In this document: piece after piece, positions 40,726-51,550 of the stretch
Numbering within the stretch: position 1 is the stretch's first letter
Layout of the letters: each line of letters begins with the position of its first letter
Origin: Mantis religiosa
Lineage: Eukaryota; Arthropoda; Insecta; Mantodea; Mantidae
Length of the DNA: 64,000 bases
Assembly: GCA_030765055.1 (NCBI GenBank)
Contig: JAUKNK010000331.1
Span: 496,001 to 560,000, forward strand
Direction of reading: 5' to 3'
Position numbers and translations under genes: made by a program
Notes under the pieces: model-generated
Told to the model about the DNA's origin: nothing
Seen by the model: the letters and a program-made list of their open reading frames with translations, nothing else
Databases searched by the model: none

Positions 40726-43609
40726 GTAGCTCTAACGGCACCCCAAATCGGCAGAACACTTGCTCCACGAGGTAGTCTGTGATTGTCTTTGCCTCTTGAT
40801 TTGGGATGGCATACACCTCCGGCCACTTGGTGAAGTAGTCCACGACCACCATTAGGTACTTGCTGCCTAGGTCGGAAACTGGGAACGGTCCAGCAATGTC
40901 AACGGCGATCCGTTCGAAAGGCGCTCCGACGTTGTACTGCTGCATGCGACCCCGGCTCCTAGTCTGGGGGCCACGACTCGCCGCGCACACGTGACACTGA
41001 CGGCACCATCTCTCAGCATCTGCTCGGAGTCTCAGCCAGTAGTAGCGCTGCCGTAGTTTGTCAATTGTTCGGTTCGCTCCCAGGTGCCCTCCCGAAGTAC
41101 CGGCGTGCACATCCTCCAAGACTTCCCGGACCTTACTCCGGGGAAGTACCAACTGTTCTCTCTGCGTCTTCCCATCGGGTGACTCCCATACCCGGAACAG
41201 CACGCCCTCTCTAGTATTCAACGAGTCCCATTGGGCCCAGTACGACTTGTAGGTGGCGCTCCTCGGTGCGATGTCCTCCCACGTTGGTCTCGTCCCTGCC
41301 TCCACTTCCCTCAAGAGTGGCCCCAAGTCTGCGTCCGCCAACTGCTCCCTCCTCAGGCCTGCACTATCCCAGCCGTCCGCAGGCACTGCCACAACTGCTC
41401 GGACTGCTGCGGCACGCTCCTTCTCTTCCACTCTTGTGCACTGGCCGCACTCTTCTGGACAGGGTCTTCGGGACATGGCGTCTGCGTTACCGTGGCTCTT
41501 CCCTCTACGATGTTCCGAGGTGAAGTCGTACTCCTGCAGCCTCTGGACCCAACGTGCTGTCTGGCCTTCCAGGTTCTTAAAGCTCAATAGGCAGGTTAGG
41601 GTGGAATGGTCAGTCCTCAGGTGGAATGGCTGACCGTACAGGTACTTGTGGAAGTGCTCCAAGGTCTTTACTACCGCCAATAATTGTCGTCGGGTGTCGC
41701 AGTAGTTCTTCTCTGCCTTGGATAGCGTCTTGCTGTAGTAGGCTATCACCCGCTCATGGGCGTCCTGGATCTGCGATAGTACACCTCCAATGCGTTGGTC
41801 GCTGGCGTCGGTGTCCACAATGAAGGCGCCGCCCGGTTGTGGGAAACCCAAAATTGGAGCACTGCACAGGGTCTCCTATAGGTGCTGGAAAGCGTTTTCG
41901 GCGTCCTCTGTCCATGCATAAGGCCGGTGTTCCTCTGTCAGGCGGGCGAGGGATTTTGCGATGTTGGAGAACCCCTTTATGAAGCGGCGGTAATAACTGC
42001 ACAGCCCCAGGAAACTGCGCAACTCTTTCTTATCCTTTGGGCGAGACCAATCTCTCACAGCCTTTGTCTTCTCCGGGTCTGTGGCCACTCCGGTTGCTGA
42101 GACTATGTGGCCCAAGTAGTTAACTTCCTTGCGGAAGAGCTGGCACTTCTTCGCGTTCAGCTTCCAGTTGGTCGCCTGCAGTCTCTGTAGCACCTTACTC
42201 AGATTCTCGAGGTGATCTTCAAAAGTCTTCCCGACGATGGTGATGTCCAGGTATAGCAGGCAGGCATCGTAAGTCAGCCCTCTCATCACTGACTCCATGA
42301 GGCGCTGGAAGGTAGCTGGTGCGTTGCAGAGGCCAAAGGGCATAACCGTGAACTGCCAGAGCCCTTGGCCCGTCGAGAATGCGGTCTTCTCCTTGTCTCT
42401 CGGGTCTAGAGTTACCTGCCAGTAGCCCGACTTCAGGTCCAGGGTCAAGAACCACTGTGCACCAGCTAGCGTGTCGTCAATCCGTGGTAAGGGAAAACAG
42501 TCCTTCCGGGTGACAGCGTTCAGCTTTCTGTAGTCTACGCAGAAGCGCAGCTCGCCGTTCTTCTTCGTCACCAAGACTACAGGGGAACACCAAGGGCTGT
42601 CAGACTCTTCAATCACTCCCCTGGATCTCATGTCCTCCAGCATGTCTCGTACCGCCCCTTGCTTCGCCAGCGGAACGCGTCTATGTGGTTGCCGAATAGG
42701 CCGGGCGTCCCCGGTGTCGATGCGGTGATGCACGTTGTCCGTGCGGCCGTAGTCACTATCACCTTGGCTGAAGACGCGCTGATACCGTCTTAGCAGTTGT
42801 CGAACCTTCTCCAGCTGTTCTGCGGTCAGGTGGTCGGCCGCCCTCTCCACTAAGCCTTCTAGCCGGGGCCCCAGGTGTTGCTTCGGTGCCAGCTCCTGTG
42901 TCTCGTCGATAGCTGTTACGCTCACCACGGGCTCGCACGTTCCCAACTCCGTCCCGGCCTAGACGTCGTGATCGGCGTCCTTCGGATTTAGCAGTCTCAC
43001 GGGCACCTCCTCTCGGTACGGCAGCAATGCCCTGGCTACACACAGTCCGTGTACAGGCGTCTTCTGGTCCAGCATCATGTTCCTGGTTTTCTGGCCCTCC
43101 AGTCGCGCCGTCACCACCACCTCGCTCCTCGCGGGGACAACCACGTCTTCGCTCAAGACGACCCTGCAAATTCCAAGGCGCTCTTCTGGTTGACGGAGTA
43201 TAACCTCTTCTCCGTTGAGCCGCAGTACCTTCCTGCCGACGTCGACCGTCGCCTCATGGCTCCTGAGGGCATCCAGTCCCAGAATCACCTCAGCCACCTT
43301 CGCGACGAACACCCACACACGTACGACACTCCGTCCCAAGTTCAGCTCCAGCAGGGCCTCCTTCTCCACAGGCGAGGTGTCGCCCGATGCCGTGACCAGC
43401 GGGTATGGTCGGCTGGTCTTCCTTGTCGGCAAACCCTTCGCCACGTCAGGTCTTATGATGGTCACGGCCGCCCCTGTGTCCACCAGCACGCGGCACGGCT
43501 TTCCTCTTACCCAACCGTCCGCGATGAGGCTGTCATCCATACGCCGGCTGACGGCGCGCAGTGTCACTCGAGGGGATGGTGGTGATGGCGCCGACGTGCC
43601 CCTCTCCAC
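40726..43609 (-). pseudogene. Gypsy pol: protease, reverse transcriptase, RNase H, partial integrase
   Basis: One frame from 43609 to 40726 is interrupted only by in-frame TAG codons near 42959 and 41876. Protease: VLVDTGAAVTII. Reverse transcriptase: SPWCSPVVLVTKKNGELRFCVDYRKLN, FLTLDLKSGYWQV, FGLCNAPATFQRLM, then YLDI where the family has YLDD, so the second catalytic Asp is lost. RNase H: FIVDTDASDQRIGGVL, LRTDHSTL. Integrase: zinc-binding H..H..C..C (HAGTSGGHLGANRTIDKLRQ..., CHVC) and the first catalytic Asp (AVDIAGPF), then truncation after FGVPLEL. The copy is dead on several counts. Confidence 0.92.
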
Positions 43610-43617
43610 GACGGCCC

Positions 43618-44736
43618 TTACTCATTTTCCGGCTGCTCTTCCTGGTGTAGGCAGTCTCTTTGCAGGTGTCCGGGCTGTCCACACCTCCAACACAGGCCAC
43701 TAGGTGTTCGCCGGCGTCCCTCGACTGGTCTTCTCTCTCCGGTGTAGCGGACACTCCTCGTCCTCGACGTCGGGATAGATGTTACTTTCTCCGCCTCCAT
43801 CCTTAATGCTGCCGTTAGCGCCTCGTGGATGGTTTTATAATCGCCGAGCATTAGGCGCTGACGAATCTCCGTATCTCGTACCCCGTCCACGAATATGTAG
43901 GCAGCTTCCCGGGATACGAACTCTAGTGGGAGGTCGACTAGGGCCTTGCTTGCTAGTTGTTCAACTGCCAGGGCGAACTCCTGCAGCGTCTCCTCCGTCT
44001 GCTGTGACCTGGCCTTTAGCTGGCTGCGGTACGCTGTGGCTAAGCGGTGGTTTCCGAAACTATTCTCCAGGGCCTCCCAGATGTCCTTGGACGCCGCCAT
44101 TGTCTGCACCGCGTGCAGGACTTCCGCGGACCGTCCCTGGAGGCTGGCTATTAATTGTGTGGCCTCCTCCTCTGGCGACCATTTGTTGTGCTTGTCCACT
44201 GCGTCACATTGGTGGCGGAAGACCTCAAACGTTGACGCGCCGTCATATTTCGGAGGTTTGACCGGCGCCGATGTTGTGTCGCGTCCCGGTGCGTCGGCCT
44301 TCAAATCCTTCAGCTTCCTGCCGACGACGTCCTCCACCATGGCGTTCAGGGACTTGACGCTGCTGTCGGCCTTTCCCTCCAGGTTGTTTATCTGGTTCGC
44401 AAGGTCTTCGACGTCTTCCACCACGGCGTTCAGGTACTTGGCGTTACTGTCGGCCTTTTCCTCTAGGTCAATGAAGCGGTTCGCCAGGTCCTCGACGCGC
44501 TCGTTCACTTGGCCCATCCGCTTGCCCAGCTCCGTCACGTCATCCCTCACGCCGGCCAACTGTTCTTCAAATTTGGCGGCGAGAGCCTCGTTCGCCACTT
44601 TTACTTCCGTGGTCAGTTCAGCCATCTTTGCGATCATTGTCGTGGCTAAATTGTTGTTTGCCGTTTCCGTCTTCGCTGTTAATTCGGCCTTCATTTCCAT
44701 CATCTTCTCCAAAATCTTTTCCAAAGCCGCGTCCAT
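43618..44736 (-). CDS. Gypsy gag-like protein (372 aa)
   Basis: The frame begins at MDAALEKILEK (44736), the position equivalent to the gag start of the 62.2-kb copy; an open extension to 44823 is probably leader. The N-terminal third is heptad-rich (probable coiled coil) and contains a roughly 35-residue tandem repeat (NLEGKADS/DLEEKADS...LNAMVEDV). Next come a capsid-like domain with FEVFRHQCDAV, LIASLQGRSAEVL, WEALENSFG, YRSQLKAR and FVDGVRDTEIRQRLM, and a CCHC zinc knuckle, CWRCGQPGHLQRDC. It would assemble retrotransposon particles and bind RNA. The frame is intact. pol is in another frame. Confidence 0.88.
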   Translation of the reverse strand: MDAALEKILEKMMEMKAELTAKTETANNNLATTMIAKMAELTTEVKVANEALAAKFEEQLAGVRDDVTELGKRMGQVNERVEDLANRFIDLEEKADSNAKYLNAVVEDVEDLANQINNLEGKADSSVKSLNAMVEDVVGRKLKDLKADAPGRDTTSAPVKPPKYDGASTFEVFRHQCDAVDKHNKWSPEEEATQLIASLQGRSAEVLHAVQTMAASKDIWEALENSFGNHRLATAYRSQLKARSQQTEETLQEFALAVEQLASKALVDLPLEFVSREAAYIFVDGVRDTEIRQRLMLGDYKTIHEALTAALRMEAEKVTSIPTSRTRSVRYTGERRPVEGRRRTPSGLCWRCGQPGHLQRDCLHQEEQPENE

Positions 44737-44763
44737 GGTTGTAATGTTCGGCGATGTTGTCGT

Positions 44764-44780
44764 CCCGCTTCCTGACACCA
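44764..44780 (-). promoter_or_regulatory. Gypsy primer-binding site
   Basis: Minus-strand TGGTGTCAGGAAG follows the LTR end. TGGTGTCAG is complementary to a tRNA 3' end ...CTGACACCA, as in tRNA-Leu. The same block (TGGTGTCAGAAG) occurs at 62263 before the gag of the second copy. Confidence 0.65.
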
Positions 44781-45275
44781 GTGTGACTGTGGGTTCGTGA
44801 AATGAAAAGTCCAATTGCACCACTCAAAAATGTTCTTTATTTCCACCGACTTACAGTTGAACACTTGCCAATTACACAAAATTACGTAATGCACACAATT
44901 ACGATTCACCAGTTCGTCCGTTACAGTTCCACTTGCATTCGCAATCACGTAAACTCCTCCGACACACGTACACAGTCTTCTCGTCCGTACACTAGCACGA
45001 CGCTGCTTCGCTGGTCGCCAAGAACTCACTAACTTTCCTCCAGCCCGATGTGGTGCTTATATAGGGTCAGCTGGCCAATCGAGAACGTTCTGGATTAGAT
45101 GAAATATCCCATAAGTTCGAGAACTCAGGTGGAACGGAAAGGGACGGCACAGTGATGTTTTTCCAGCCAACCCTCTTTACCGCTATAAGACAAATGAGGG
45201 GTTCGTGGCAAACGCCCACCGTCTCTTGCTGCTGCCGGCCGCTTCTATAGGGAGTTCCGACGTTTGGGTGACAAT
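44781..45275 (-). repeat. Gypsy 5' LTR (boundaries inferred)
   Basis: The minus strand probably starts TGTCACCCAAACG near 45275 and ends ...CCCACAGTCACA just before the primer-binding site. It includes a TATA-like CTATATAAGC (45055-45064) and AATAAAG (near 44843) as a polyadenylation signal. There is no second LTR in the window for comparison. Confidence 0.6.
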
Positions 45276-45769
45276 ATTTTCTTCCTGTTGGCATATCATG
45301 TATCATGTAGAATGATTACAGAATTAATAAAGTTACATTTCATGCACCGACAGATATGACATATGTTGGAGGATATTAAATAAAGAGAAAATAAAAATTA
45401 ATTTAGTGGATTTTGGTATTAAACTTTAATTTTACATCCTCAAATACTTTTAATAATTTTACAGAACACTAATACAGGGTCATATTTTAACATATGTAAA
45501 GTTTTAATAGGTCTGTATGCCCATGTTGTATTATGAACTGAGAAGTCCATTATTTACTTTCTCACATAATTTGCACCCTATTAACAGATTCGCAGTAAAG
45601 TGAGTCACGTCTCTTCATTTTGAATGAGAAGAAAGGTAATGTGTGTTTGTAGGAATTCAGTAATAGTGATGTCCAAATTAAGTGAAGAAACTATTTGTAG
45701 CCAGTTATCTATGGACAGTCCACTTTCATCTTTTTTGGGAAACTTATGAGTTCATTTGAAATATAAAAA
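45276..45769. other. Intergenic, short dispersed repeat only
   Basis: No gene. About 70 bp at 45650-45720 resemble 50475-50545 (GGAATTYAGTAAYAGTGA, then CTATTTGTAG), so a dispersed repeat of unknown type is present. Confidence 0.4.
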
Positions 45770-46095
45770 TGGCTGTCGCATGGGTCTTCAAGGTTTGGTA
45801 CCAATATGTTTATGACAACTTTGTAACAATTCCACATATGCATTTAGGCAATGCGTGAAAACTACTCAGCCTACAGGACAAGGCTATCAAATTCCCAACA
45901 GAAATGAAAGTCAATGGACAACTCCATTTCTTGAAAGTAAATATCATTAGGAATGAAACAAAAATAACATTTCAAATTTATAGGAAGCCAACACTTTAAA
46001 AAAAAATACATAACAGATGATAGCTATAACCAGATTATATATAAACATGCAATAATAAACAGTCTTACACACAGTCTAGTCGACATACCCATGTA
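45770..46095 (+). pseudogene. Decayed PLE reverse-transcriptase fragment
   Basis: The plus strand encodes VFKVWYQYVYDNFVTIP (catalytic VDD destroyed), a LLSLQDKAIKFPTEM segment, QLHFLKVNI and FQIYRKPT, with stops. The order matches PLE-2 residues around the catalytic and thumb regions. No nuclease domain remains. Confidence 0.75.
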
Positions 46096-46345
46096 CAGTA
46101 CACGCATGTTTTCTTGAGCACTGGATTTACGGTGTGGTGCAGGCAAAGCGGAAGAAGCGAGAGCTAATGCTCTTTTGTTTTTGTACTGTGGTCAACCTTG
46201 AAAAACAAAGTTCAGCAAAATAGCGTGTAAGATAAGCGAAGATATCGCAAGTAACGTTGCATCCTCTGAAAACATTCCTTAGTTTTGCCCATGCCAGCTC
46301 AATTACATTCAGATCACAGTTATACGGAGGTGTCCCCTTTCAAGA
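46096..46345 (-). mobile_element. Deletion derivative of the IS630/Tc1-type transposon
   Basis: The complement of 46262-46340 matches the DLNAVELAWAK coding segment at 30760-30830. Then, without the intervening roughly 330 bp, the complement of 46096-46250 matches 31175-31337 (TTCGCTTATCTTACACGCTA). It is thus an internally deleted, MITE-like copy, probably truncated at its other end. Confidence 0.7.
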
Positions 46346-46620
46346 ACCATAACATCTACAAATGTTCATACAAATATAAAGCATTTTCAAATAAATGCTG
46401 ATGTACATTACCACCACACTCGTAACATGGATAAACTGGCAATTCGAACACCAAACGAGCCTTCATGAAGGAAGCTTTAACTACAAAGGGATAATGTTAT
46501 GCAAAAAACTTCCTAATTCATGTAAACAAGCTGCATCATTAAAATATTTTAAAAATAAGGTTAAGAAATTTTTGCATGCACACTGTTTTTATAGGGTTAA
46601 TGAATTTTTAGAACGATAAT
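46346..46620 (+). pseudogene. LINE 3'-end fragment (CR1/Jockey-like)
   Basis: The plus strand encodes YHHTRNMDKLAIRTP, then after a frameshift GIMLCKKLPNSCK, LKYFKNKVKKFL and CFYRVNEFLER, the typical ORF2 C-terminus of CR1/Jockey-like LINEs, followed by a stop and AT-rich sequence. Confidence 0.7.
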
Positions 46621-47215
46621 CATGTAAATGAGCACTGGGAGCATAGTACATTCACAAACCTGTAATATTTATATTGTGACATTTCTTGTAGTAAATTAGT
46701 CTAAGCAAATACCACATGAAACCATAGAAAAACTGCTTACTGTTTATATGTAATCAATTTGACTGTGTATATACTGTATTTATAAATTTTGACATGTCTT
46801 ATAACATGTATATGTTGCCAAGGACGAACTAAAATTCTAAATCTAACATACGATTGTTGTAAACTGGTTAGCTAATTAACCTCGAAATTGATCAAAACGA
46901 AATATGGCAGATATGATAAAGCTTAGCTCTTAGTCACTTGTCAGTGTATAGCGCATTTTAAATTTCAAAGTTATCATCTATGTTTACGGAGTTAAACGAA
47001 ACATTCCGAATGAGGACTTGGAAACCAATCACTCTTCTTATCATGCGCACACTGTATAAAGCAGAATACTCTAAGGAACAAAAGGCCTTACTTGGCATAA
47101 CAGAAGTAACATTAAGTAATTCAAAAAGGTCTTTGAAGTACTAAGTATCATCTTGGCGTGTTTATTAATGAACCATGTAAGATACAGCTGTAATAAAATG
47201 TGTGACAAAATTCAG
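46621..47215. other. Intergenic, nothing recognised
   Basis: No gene; AT-rich. Confidence 0.5.
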
Positions 47216-47480
47216 GGAAGATAGATAGTGGCTCTTCCTACAAGCCATGCTCCCATGAAGAAGCACCTAAACAAAATGGGCATAATGAAAGGAAATCTAG
47301 ATTGCAGACTATGTGGTAAGGAAACTGAGATAGTCCATCACATTATATGATCCTGGAAAGCCTTAGATCGCAGAATATTCAATGTTTTTGGGAAACCGAT
47401 AATTGAACCAAAAGAAATTCATATGAGTCCATTATGGGAATGTATTATCTCATAAGAGAAAGGTATAATGGACTGGTGGT
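47216..47480 (+). pseudogene. LINE C-terminal zinc-knuckle fragment
   Basis: One frame reads LTSHAPMKKHLNKMGIMKGNLDCRLCGKETEIVHHII, a stop, then WKALDRRIF. The CxxC...HH pattern resembles the Cys/His end of RNase H-less insect LINE ORF2 proteins. It differs from LINE-H. Confidence 0.6.
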
Positions 47481-48465
47481 AATCACATAGGGCAGCACAA
47501 TAAGTCTTAAGATTGCAGTGCATCTGGAGCTTAGAATACAGGCCTTTTAGAAGGGGGGAAATCATCTTGGCACCTACAAATAGATATTCAGTATTAAAAC
47601 CTTTAAATTCAAAAACAAAGGATGAAATGGGAGAACATGTTAATATTGTGACTTCGTGGGTTGATAGAATTAAGTCTTGTTTACAGGAATTTAAAACACC
47701 CTTTATTGAAGTAAACAGTAACTTTTTACAACCTTGCAGCAATAAAAAGACATGACATACAATCAGCAGTCTTCTAGGTCGTCTCGTTGCTTCATCACAC
47801 ATAAGCAAACAAAAGAATTCGTAGCTGTACAGTTCAAATGCACAATTACAACGCAGCTGCACAACTCAATTACACAACTCAACTGACTGCTTCTCACACA
47901 TTGCTGCTATGTATACCTCCCAGTCATTCTTCTAGAATGCAGTAGACCTCTTGATAAAAATTGTGATTGCATCAGAAAAGCCAAAAACTCCAGACTTCTC
48001 TCGTCTCTGTATCTTTTTCTGTCTCGGCAAGCATCCAGCTCTACGTGCCACTCTCTGTCTCTTCTTTCCTGCCCACGCATACAGCTCTGACTTTTTGGCG
48101 GCTCCAACCAACAATGTGATCGGTTACAATATGGAAAAATAAAGACCAAGTAATAAACTTTGAAATCCCACTGTTGATAATTTAATAAGGATGCATCTGA
48201 CATAACTCGGTATTAATTTTTTGATATATTTAATGTAGTCATATTAAAATAGTAGAACGTACAAAGGGTACATCGATTTCCCTAATGAAATGAAAGTTTT
48301 AAACTTTCAACTAAGAGTATATTGCAGACTAAGGACTATCATAATTGTTTTGCGTAAGAGTTCATTTATATTTGCACCACTGCATATAAAGCCTGCACTA
48401 TTTTTCATACTTTGACTATTATTTGTTGTATCATTAGATATTGAGATATTTGTGTTTTTATTCAG
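47481..48465. other. Upstream of gene 2; one unidentified open frame
   Basis: A frame at 47513-47755 (80 aa, LAPTNRYSVLKPLNSK) has no recognisable domain and could be a retroelement scrap. A C/T-rich stretch at 47990-48070 is unremarkable. A good splice acceptor (TGTTTTTATTCAG) ends at 48465. Confidence 0.35.
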
Positions 48466-48684
48466 GTTTTGCTTCAGAAGAAACAAATGAAAATGGATTG
48501 AAGAAGCTTAATATAAAAGATCAACTAATCAAAACTCAACTTGATGAATTTCTTTGAACATCTTGTTTGAAAAATCATGTATTTATTCCATTTTTGAAGT
48601 GAAGTGGAGATTGATAAAAATCTTCTGTGTTTCAAACATTATCAGCTTAAAACAGAGAAGCCTTGGAATTCAGAAATATAAGAA

Positions 48685-48906
48685 ATGGATATTAAAATGG
48701 AAGTGAAGCAAGAACCTTTGTGGTTTGAAGCTCATTTTACAGATGAAGTGAAATCAGAAATGACACCTGATTCAGAACTACCTGTTGATCATTTAGATTT
48801 GTTAATTGGGGCACAGGAAATGGATACCAAAATTGAAATAAAAGAAGAACGCTTGTGTTCAGAGAGAACATTAGCTCAAGTGAAATCAGAAGATAAAGAG
48901 CTAAAG
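48685..48906 (+). CDS. Zinc-finger gene 2, coding exon 1 (acidic leader)
   Basis: The exon begins at 48466 after TTTTTATTCAG. Upstream ATGs are followed by early stops, and the long frame starts with ATG at 48685. It encodes 74 residues in phase 0 and ends at the donor AAAG/GTGAGT. The leader contains VKQE, VKSE (twice) and IKEE, all fitting the psi-K-x-E SUMO pattern, and two related blocks, MDIKMEVKQEPLW and MDTKIEIKEERLC. The second matches the gene 1 leader, so this N-terminus is an internally duplicated module. Function is inferred as regulatory. Confidence 0.85.
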
Positions 48907-49249
48907 GTGAGTCTTGTTTAACTTTTTGCCAGGACTGTTGTAATGTTGATCTTGCCAGATATCCTTAACTGGCCAATAAACAAGAGTATTGGCATTGCTA
49001 ATCTGAAATCATAATATTTACCTTATTCAGTATTAGAATGTAAAAGGCTTTGTCAAACTTCAAAATATAAGTTAAATGAGACATATAAAGGACATTGGTT
49101 AAGTATTTACAAATGATTTAAATTTATAAAACATTGGTAAGGGAACTTATGATTTAAATATTCGTCTATGGAAAAATGGCAGCCTTCCATGAAAATGTTT
49201 TTAGAGTCAGTTTGTACCAGTGTTATATTTATAAAATTTAAAATTATAT

Positions 49250-49550
49250 GGCCGGTATATGGCTAGTGTGAGGAAATGATTAATTTCCATCAATTAACTA
49301 AAATAAGAGTTAAATGATGAAGCCTGGGACTCAAGTGCTTACAATAGTAAGTTGCCACAAGCGTTATATCTCGAATGCGAGAGCCCCTAGTGGTTTACCG
49401 GGGAATTATATGAGTCAAATGTAGAATTTAATGTCAGGACAGCACATTGGCCATGGTAGCTCAATGGGTTAGAACGACTGGACGGAAACCAGGAGATCTG
49501 TGGTTCAAATCCCGGCCATGGCATTGAATTTTTCATGTTGACTCTATCTA
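49250..49550 (+). mobile_element. SINE-A, most complete copy
   Basis: The 3' block ATTAATTTCCATCAATTAAC occurs at the start (49280), then the whole unit: GATGAAGCCTGGGACTC, GCGAGAGCCCCTAGTGG, box A TAGCTCAATGG, box B GGTTCAAATCC and GGCATTGAATTTTTCATG. The leading 3' block suggests a partial tandem dimer. The tRNA-like promoter lies about 150 bp inside the unit instead of at its start, which is unusual for a tRNA SINE. Confidence 0.85.
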
Positions 49551-49882
49551 CCTACTGTATATATTTTTCCATGTTTCTCAGATGTTTTTTTAGTGATGTC
49601 CTTTCTGGCCTACCCACCTACCACAGTCTAATCAGCTTTTTTTTATTGAGTAATTTCCAACAGATTTTAATTACCAAATTAATATTTCTTGTTTCTGAGC
49701 AATTGAACATTAGGGTTTAAACATAGGCAGGCATACACATAGTTGATGAGGTGTCATGTTCAGTAAAACTTGATTTATCCTCTTAACTTCAGTGTTGCTA
49801 CTTGATATACAAGTATGACATATATAATTAATGCAATAAAACTGTGTGGAGACTTTGAACTTACAAGTATTTGTATTTACAG

Positions 49883-49938
49883 GTTGACATATTGGCAGAA
49901 GATGGGGATCAGGAATTACAGTTGTTGGCATCAAGGAA
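49883..49938 (+). CDS. Zinc-finger gene 2, coding exon 2 (56 nt)
   Basis: Acceptor TTGTATTTACAG ends at 49882 and the donor GAA/GTAAGA starts at 49939. Read in phase 0 it gives VDILAEDGDQELQLLASR plus two bases (AA), which join the first base of exon 3 to make Lys. The phases equal those of the gene 1 micro-exon. Reading on without splicing meets TAA just after the donor. Confidence 0.78.
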
Positions 49939-50885
49939 GTAAGATTACTAGTTCTTCTCTTTCACATAGCTGTAGTAGGTAGAGGAACTGTTGTGTTCCA
50001 GCTAACAGTGCTATTTCATGAGAAGTTATCTGAAGCTCCATGAATATAGAAAGAATAATATTTAGAAAAAGATCCATTTGTGTAGAATACAGGAGGAATA
50101 TACAAAGTGTCCCACATAAAACCAGTATGCCACATAGTCTCACTGCACCCAGCCCACTTTGTTCATATTTGGCTCCTCTTATAAATAACGTTGGCTACAC
50201 TTGTGACCCATTGTTGAAGTTGTATATTTTAGTTTGACAGCAATTGCATGAATCTTGTGGAGTATTGATAGAGAAATGCTGCAGTTCTCAATTGAAAAAC
50301 AAATTAGTGTAATGGAAGTTTACATACGAACAGGCTCATTGAGTCAAAAAAGGAGTAAATAATGTCAACACTCCTACTTACCTTTGACAAATTGGCTATA
50401 AAAAATTCCAATGCTTTCCACAATTCAATACTCTCAACATAAAAAACTGATTAGACTTGCTATGGTGTTTGGAGGAATTTAGTAACAGTGAAGTCAAAAT
50501 TAATCGTAAAAGCTATTTGTAGTCGGTTTATTGACATTCTTCACTTACTTTTTTATGTTATTGAGGGACTACTTTCAAAGGCCATTGCCTTCATTAGACT
50601 TGGTTAAAGAAATCCAAGATTTTAAACTTAAACCTGGAATAGGAATTTCTTACAAACATAGAGATTGGAGGTGGTAATGATGTGCGAGGGTATTCTCGAA
50701 GCCCCATGTTGTTGCAATCATGTGCAATGGGATTATATGGTGATGATATGTGGCATGTTGACTATCTCGAAGCCTCAGGTTGGTAAGCCATTTTGTAGCA
50801 GAAATTCCCTTTACGTACGTATAAGATGAGGTTATCTTGACTCTGATTCTCTCTTGTGTAGTTCTTATCCATCATAAAAAGCAGG
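49939..50885. other. Gene 2 intron 2, first part
   Basis: No coding region recognised. A dispersed repeat at 50475-50545 matches 45650-45720. Confidence 0.45.
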
Positions 50886-51287
50886 ATGGCTCAGGCATTT
50901 TCGTCTGTGGCCCGCATTCGGGAGGTCTGGGTTCGAGTCCTGTGGTTGACCTAGCCGATTCATAGGTTTTTTAGAGGGTTTACCCGGGCCGCCAGGTAAA
51001 TGCTGGGTAGATTAATTACATCCCCCAAATTTCCTGTCCTTCCATTTCATCTCCACTATCATCTCTCATCTTTGGTCTCTTTCAGGGCAGAAGTGTTGTG
51101 GGTGTCTTGGCACTGTTGGCAGGATGATATGTTCATGGTAAACACTTCCTCATCCAGTGTGACAGCCTCTAGGCCGACCTGAAGGGCCATTGAGCGACCC
51201 CGGTGGGTGGGATGCTGGTTGTTCTAGCCTGTACAATAGACCAAGTTTGAACCTCCATGTTGAATCCCCTCCATAGTGTAATCCAGT
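50886..51287 (+). mobile_element. SINE-D, complete copy (about 400 bp)
   Basis: tRNA-like head with box A-like ATGGCTCAGGC and box B GGTTCGAGTCC, then CCGGGCCGCCAGGTAAATGC and a long body. Flanking CCATCATAAAAAGCAGG (50869-50885) and CCATAGTAAAAAGCAGG (51288-51304) form a 17-bp target duplication with two differences. Relatives lie at 26822, 55985 and 57160. Confidence 0.8.
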
Positions 51288-51550
51288 CCATAGTAAAAAG
51301 CAGGCTATATCAGTGTTCTAAGTGGCATTTGAGATACATTCTGGTATACCGATTTTAACATGAAACTGGACATTTTTTGATCAAAATTCAAAAGAGAGAG
51401 GTTGTCTCATCATACACATTCATACAAATTATTATTCCAAAATAAAAGCTTAGCAGAAACACTTTCATATGTATGTAAAGAAAGAGTTTTGGGCATCATT
51501 GTTGTTTGTAATGGTCAAAACGTTTTATTATGTTAACAAAAATAAGAATA

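Larger units (their letters stand above)
40726..45275 (-). mobile_element. Ty3/Gypsy LTR retrotransposon, 3' truncated
   Basis: Minus-strand element: 5' LTR (about 45275-44781), primer-binding site (44780-44764), gag, then pol in order protease, reverse transcriptase, RNase H and part of integrase, ending abruptly at about 40726 against a PLE fragment. The 3' LTR is missing. GC content is much higher than in neighbouring DNA. A related copy begins at 62219 on the plus strand. Confidence 0.92.

Noticed and set aside
41231..41633. Several plus-strand open frames opposite Gypsy pol
   Set aside because: Antisense shadows of the RNase H/integrase frame; low-complexity Ser/Pro/Leu composition.
43946..44800. 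Long plus-strand open frame (284 codons) opposite gag
   Set aside because: It is antisense to the clear gag frame in GC-rich DNA and has no recognisable domain; it is a shadow.
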